Below, one piece after another: positions 59,613 to 64,000 of a stretch of DNA of 64,000 bases. The notes under the pieces are model-generated. The model was not told the origin of the DNA, did no database searches, and saw only the letters and a list, made by a program, of their open reading frames with translations. Position 1 is the stretch's first letter. Each line of letters starts with the position of its first letter. Position numbers and translations under genes: made by a program. This stretch comes from Phylloscopus collybita (Eukaryota > Chordata > Aves > Passeriformes > Phylloscopidae). Location: the NCBI GenBank assembly GCA_027886175.1, contig JAJNNQ010000006.1, positions 1,488,001 through 1,552,000 on the forward strand, given 5' to 3'.

Positions 59613-62504
59613 GTAAATATATGCAAGTGTTGTTTTATTAAAAGCAAACAAAAACTTACATATGAGAAGTGACATGTTAATACCCGATTATATAAGACAG
59701 TATCTTATTTTAAACCCTCATAAATTAGTTATTTGAATGATGCAAGCTGTCTCTAGGAGATGTCTGTCACCTGCTATGTTCTATAATGATGAAAATTCTC
59801 CAGTTCTGCCCTTGGCTGGAAGCATTATGTTTCCTTACTGCACTCCCTGTAGCTTTGCATGACAGCATTTCATTCCATGGTAGAAACAATGTTTTATTAT
59901 GTGACCAGTTCAAATTATGCTTTGGTCAATATTCTCTAAATTGTACCTTTCTTTGCAACAAAGACATAATAATCTCTAATCTCTGCAAGATATAGCATTT
60001 TAAAGCATGTAGGGCTTTTTTGATTGCATACTGCCTTTCTAAGGGTGCCTATTTCACAGTATGGTACTGCATTCTGCATGAACTAGACACTCATTAGATG
60101 GTTGTCATGAGTCCAGGAATAAGGGTGCATGTAATGTGAATAAGAAAAGCAGCTTTCTCAGCCTTCTGCAAATACTCTGCTATCCAGGATGGGCACCAAG
60201 AGGTGGCTCAGAAGCTGCCAGAGTTGCTAGCTGGTAACATGATCTGGATGTATGTTTTGTTCTATCTCTTGGCATTGGCTAATAATTTGTAAGCAAGGGT
60301 TTGCTTGTGGAGACACTCATATGAAGAATGAAATCTTGAGGAGCTGAAGCCAAAGCATGACTAGAAACTGCCAGGCAGCAGTGAACTTTCAGAAAAGTAA
60401 AGAAGGGAGGAATAATATGGAAATAAACTGAGAGTCTCCACTAGGATAATACTGATCTAGTCCTTTTCCATCCATTCAATGATTTCAAGTCTTTGTATGC
60501 CAGTCAAAAGGTGTGAATTCAAACTTACAGAGAGAAGAACTCTTTGGCTCCTTCTGTGACAAGATACTGTGTGAGGTTGAAGGTCCCCAGAAGTAAAGAC
60601 CAAAGGAAGGAGTGTCATTCTAGCAAGGAAATTTTTACTGTGACATCTCTCTTAAGGGGAGATTTAGTATTTTTCCTGGAAGAAAAATGCAACAATAAAA
60701 CCTGTAAAGGGTATTAAGGCTTTAATTTTTGCCAGGCTAATTTTGTGGATTTGTATTTTCTAGATGCCATTAGCAGAGTGTTTGAAGCTGAGACAGTGGG
60801 TCGTTGCAGACCAGGAGCTGCTAGAAGTCAGCAATTTTTATGACTATCTAATCATTTTACATTGACTGTGTCCACTCTCATGGAGAAAAGTCATTAGAAC
60901 TAACAACAGGAAGATAGAGCCAGAGCTACATATAGCCTGCATTCCAGAAGAGGAGGAGGAATGTTTTGAACTGTAACACTTACCAATTCAGCCAGGTTTA
61001 ACATATGCATGCTTAGGGTAGAGCTGTGCTGGTCATTAATTTAGTAACACCACAGATAGGAAAGCATGTTTGGCTTTCATGCATGAAAGAAGACATTACT
61101 GTCTAAAGTTTTGATGCCTGAGATTTCTACAGCTTTCTATCCCAGACCATTTCAGGTTGCTTGTATTGTTACAATATGGACCCTTGAGCAAACCCAGTAC
61201 TGCATTGCATTCTAAATCAAAATTTAGCAATATGAATCCACTTGAGTGCGTGTCCGTCGTTGTTTGTTGTACCATTCATCATCCTCTTAAACTCAGTGGA
61301 GTTGATTCATCCTGCTGCATACATAGTCATCCAGTTCACAAATTAATGTGATGGCTTTCTTCTTCCAACACCACACTCCCAGTTAAAGCAAGTGCATTTG
61401 GTTCTTCTGTCAATGACAATAGAGGGAACTTGGATTTAAACCAAAAGAGCTATTGGGTATAAAACATTGGTAAATGAAAATAAACTGAAAAAGGACTTTT
61501 TTATTATTACTCCTGTGTACAGAAATGTGATTCTTCTTTCCTTCTTCTGGCGTGTTTTTTAAATTACTGTTTGTGTTAGCTGCCTTCTCTTTTTCTTTTT
61601 TTTTCCTCTCTTTCTAAGTATGTCATTCCAGAACCATCACTTTATCTCACTGGAGTGGCTATTTGTATTCACAGTAACCTCTGTTGTATGAAGAATGTCA
61701 TTTAAAGAGTCTTTTGTCACAAAGAAACCATCTTGCACAGTAAGAAAACATTGTTATTTTCTTTATTTTTAACCCCTTTTCTTAAATATTTTGTCTAAGT
61801 TCTTTACCTTGGGAAGAGCAAGACTTGAATAACATGAAGATATTGTGACTCTTCAATTCAAGGACAGCACGCACGCATAAAGTTTCAAAAGTCTAAATCC
61901 AAAAAGTTGCTGAAGCACTGAGACATGATGAATTGATTTGGGTGGTTCCAGAGCTCTGGACTGCGTGTTCTGCCATTCCAACAATTTTCTTGAGGACATT
62001 ATTTTTCAGCCTGCCCTTTTTGGCAGTGTGAGCGAGACTGCTGGGAAGTTACAACCCCAAAGCTATAATAAGTGACAGAGATTCCCTCAGGCTCCAACAC
62101 CTGCGTCAGGTCTTTTTTTTCTGTGGTTCGCCTGGTTAAGTCACTGCTAGTACAAGAAGGCTTAATTAATTCAGCAATTTAGAATGGGTTCTAAGACCTC
62201 ATTCTGTCTCAGTAAAGCGTAGTTTCAGGAGTCTTCCAGCATAATTTCTTCTTTCCTGGAAGAAAACCCACTGAGTGCATCACATCTTCTCACAGCTAGA
62301 TAGTTAGAATGAAAACTTCCCTCTAGGATATCTGAAGATAAACCTATTAATCACCCTGAGAAAAAGAGGATGGATTCCAGCCCCAGAATTTGAAAACATA
62401 CTGCAACATATCTAAGCCCTAAGACTGTGAAGAAGTGCTTTGGTGCTTGAATGCTTGTCCAGAGTTGCTGGACTTGCGGTTTCAGAGTCTTGTGGTTTGA
62501 CCTA

Positions 62505-63085
62505 GCTGGCAACTAAGTATGACTCAGCTGCTTGCTCACTCCCCCAGCCCAGTGCAATGGGGAGGAGAATGAGAAAAAAAAGTAGGAAGTTGTGGGTTGA
62601 CATAAGGGCAGTTTAGTAATTGAACAAAATATAATGATGATGATGATAATGGTAATAATAATAACAGTAGTGCTAATAGTAATGATGATGAAAAGGAGGG
62701 AGAGATGGAAATAAAATCCAAGAGAGAGAAGTGATGCACAATTGCTCACCACCCTATGAGCAATGCCCACCTTGTCCCTCAACATTCATTTACCCTTCCC
62801 GGCCAACTCCCCCCAGTTTATATACTGAGCATACTCACAGCTCTGTGGTGTGGAATACTCTCTGGCTAATTTGAGTCACCTGTCCCAGCCATGCTTCCTC
62901 CAGGCTTCTTGCACACCTCCTCACTAGCAGAGCATGGGGAACTGACAAGTCCTTGGTTTAGAGAAAGCACTATTTAGCAGCAACTAAATTATCAGTGTGT
63001 TATCAACAATCTCCTCATACTAAATCCAAAACACAGCACTGTGCCAGCTGCTAGGAAGAAAATTAACTCAATCCCAGCTGCAGGA
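62505..63085 (-). mobile_element. Solo LTR of an avian endogenous retrovirus
   Basis: I recognise this as an LTR family common in bird genomes, lying in antisense to ENOX1. Read on the + strand it shows, in order, the CTCACTCCCCCAGCCCAGTG block at 62536, a degenerate ATG/AAT trinucleotide array (about 62632-62690), CAACTCCCCCCAG at 62804 adjoining TTTATATA, and the terminal block near 63040-63080. On the minus strand TATATAAA at 62817-62824 is the likely LTR TATA box. No gag, pol or env open frame lies on either side, so it looks like a solo LTR left by recombination between two LTRs. The outer ends are worn: the terminal inverted dinucleotides and the target duplication could not be placed with certainty. 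The exact family name (ERVL- or ERVK-type) is not assigned. Confidence 0.85.
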
Positions 63086-63369
63086 GGAGTGTTACAGATA
63101 GCTGACACCCTAGTACATAATAACGTCTGGGGATGCTACTAAGAACAGTTTGCATTTTTCAAGTCACACTACATATTAAGTCATGCAAGAGATCAGATCA
63201 TGGTACATGTTAGGAATTGACCTTTGTTTGGGAAAATTTGGTCTTGCAACAATCAGAAGTCCATAGGGATTGGACCATTACAAAGTGTGTCCCTCCATTC
63301 TAGACTCAAATCGTCTTCTTTCATCCACAAGTTGTGCTTCTGCTAGCTATTCATGAACTTGCTTTATTG

Positions 63370-63445
63370 AAATCAGTGGCAGAGCTGGAATGAGAACTGG
63401 CACCTCCAATCTCCTACACCTGTCTTCCACCCCCTAGTCAACATT
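63370..63445 (+). repeat. MIR-like 3' relic
   Basis: AATCAGTGGCAGAGCTGGAA, TGAGAACTGGCACCTCCAAT and CTCCTACACCTGTCTTCCAC match the 3' part of MIR-type SINEs, where a 'GTGGCAGAGCTGGGATTAGAACC' block precedes the sequence end. The 5' part is not recognisable. Confidence 0.65.
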
Positions 63446-63810
63446 GCAGGCCTGGGCCACTGCCTCCTGCACACAGACCTGCTAATCCAGGTGTTTTACA
63501 GGTCATTCTCCCCAGGCTTAGTCAGTACCCTGCTCTATTCTGCAAGCTGAACCTTGAAGGAAAAGGAAAGCTTCACTACTTGTTTGTTATGTTGGAGATC
63601 ATCTCAAACTGCTGCAAGGATAGCCTGAAGAACTCCCTAGGGTATCCAGTAAGTTGGTTCAACTGTCACATGTACCTTTTTAATAGGAAATCCTCCCAGT
63701 TTCACAGACTAGAAGTCATTTGCATTCCAGGGAAGGCTGGAAAAAGGCTGACCTGTGACTGAGTGAATCTCATTTGTGGGACCAGCACCTCCCAGCCCAC
63801 CCCTCCACCC

Positions 63811-63811
<1 letters not shown>

Positions 63812-63852
<41 letters not shown>
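63812..63852 (+). repeat. 41-A run
   Basis: Forty-one A bases preceded by a C-rich stretch (CCCACCCCTCCACCCC). No recognisable retroposed sequence is joined to it. Confidence 0.95.
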
Positions 63853-63856
<4 letters not shown>

Positions 63857-64000
63857 GCCTTTAAACAGTGATTTTTCTGCAATGTGGATTTTGGAGTTTG
63901 AAAGAGACAAGAGGATTGCTGAAGTAAAGCCGGAAGACTGCTAAGAAAAGAATAGTAATGATGATTGGCAACTCAGTTAATATATTTGAAAGTCAAGACG

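Larger units (their letters stand above)
59613..64000 (+). other. ENOX1: ENOX1 intron, 5' part (continues beyond window)
   Basis: Starts with the donor GTAAAT after exon 59495-59612. No further ENOX1 coding sequence is seen. It contains a minus-strand solo LTR (about 62505-63085), the 3' part of a MIR-like relic (63370-63445) and a 41-A run (63812-63852). The region 59613-62500 is AT-rich with no recognisable element. Confidence 0.85.

Noticed and set aside
59613..62500. Search for the next ENOX1 exon (expected to start with the Ala-Leu-Ala-Ala-Gln region)
   Set aside because: No matching sequence was seen up to 64000, so the exon lies outside the window.

Overview
This window is vertebrate, almost certainly avian, genomic DNA. 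It covers the middle of one protein-coding gene on the + strand, ENOX1 (ecto-NOX disulfide-thiol exchanger 1). The bird assignment rests on CR1 LINE 3' ends carrying the ATTCTATGATTCTATG-type terminal repeat, and on a solo LTR of a family I recall as widespread in bird genomes. Supporting signs are degenerate amniote MIR/L2-type relics, and no Alu or L1 was noticed by eye. The species cannot be fixed from the sequence alone. The LTR makes a neoavian bird more likely than a fowl, but this is inference.

Layout: positions 1-22527 are the 3' part of a very long upstream intron. Six coding exons follow: 22528-22701, 24402-24608, 31550-31783, 42288-42500, 56106-56212 and 59495-59612. Positions 59613-64000 are the start of the next intron. 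The exons join into one uninterrupted reading frame of 1053 nt (351 codons). By recall of the human protein this matches roughly residues 70-420 of about 643. Neither the N-terminal coding part nor the C-terminal coiled-coil and catalytic part was found here. All introns have GT-AG ends, and intron phases are 1, 1, 1, 1, 1, 0, 1. The first four exons are therefore symmetric (phase 1-1, lengths divisible by three), and the last two form a symmetric pair.

How the parts work together: exon 22528-22701 gives a Pro-rich linker and a CxxC. Exon 24402-24608 plus the start of 31550-31783 form the RRM. The rest of 31550-31783, then 42288-42500 and 56106-56212, form a charged, mainly helical middle region. 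Exon 59495-59612 gives the acidic Ser/Asp segment. No second gene, RNA gene or intact mobile element was found on either strand.

The introns hold the other noteworthy material: a head-to-head inverted pair of CR1 3' ends (46417-46906), a solo LTR on the minus strand (about 62505-63085), an L2-clade reverse-transcriptase relic (51800-52000), and MIR-like relics. There is also a MITE-like long hairpin (57281-57443) and a perfect 18-bp hairpin (34006-34047). Two very long purine-only tracts occur at 25951-26200 and 43186-43355. Several compositionally distinct blocks look like intronic regulatory elements. I did not find convincing evidence of an undescribed biological system. The most useful leads are the RNA-hairpin-forming repeats, the skippable exon architecture with a CU-rich tract before exon 22528-22701, and the candidate regulatory islands.
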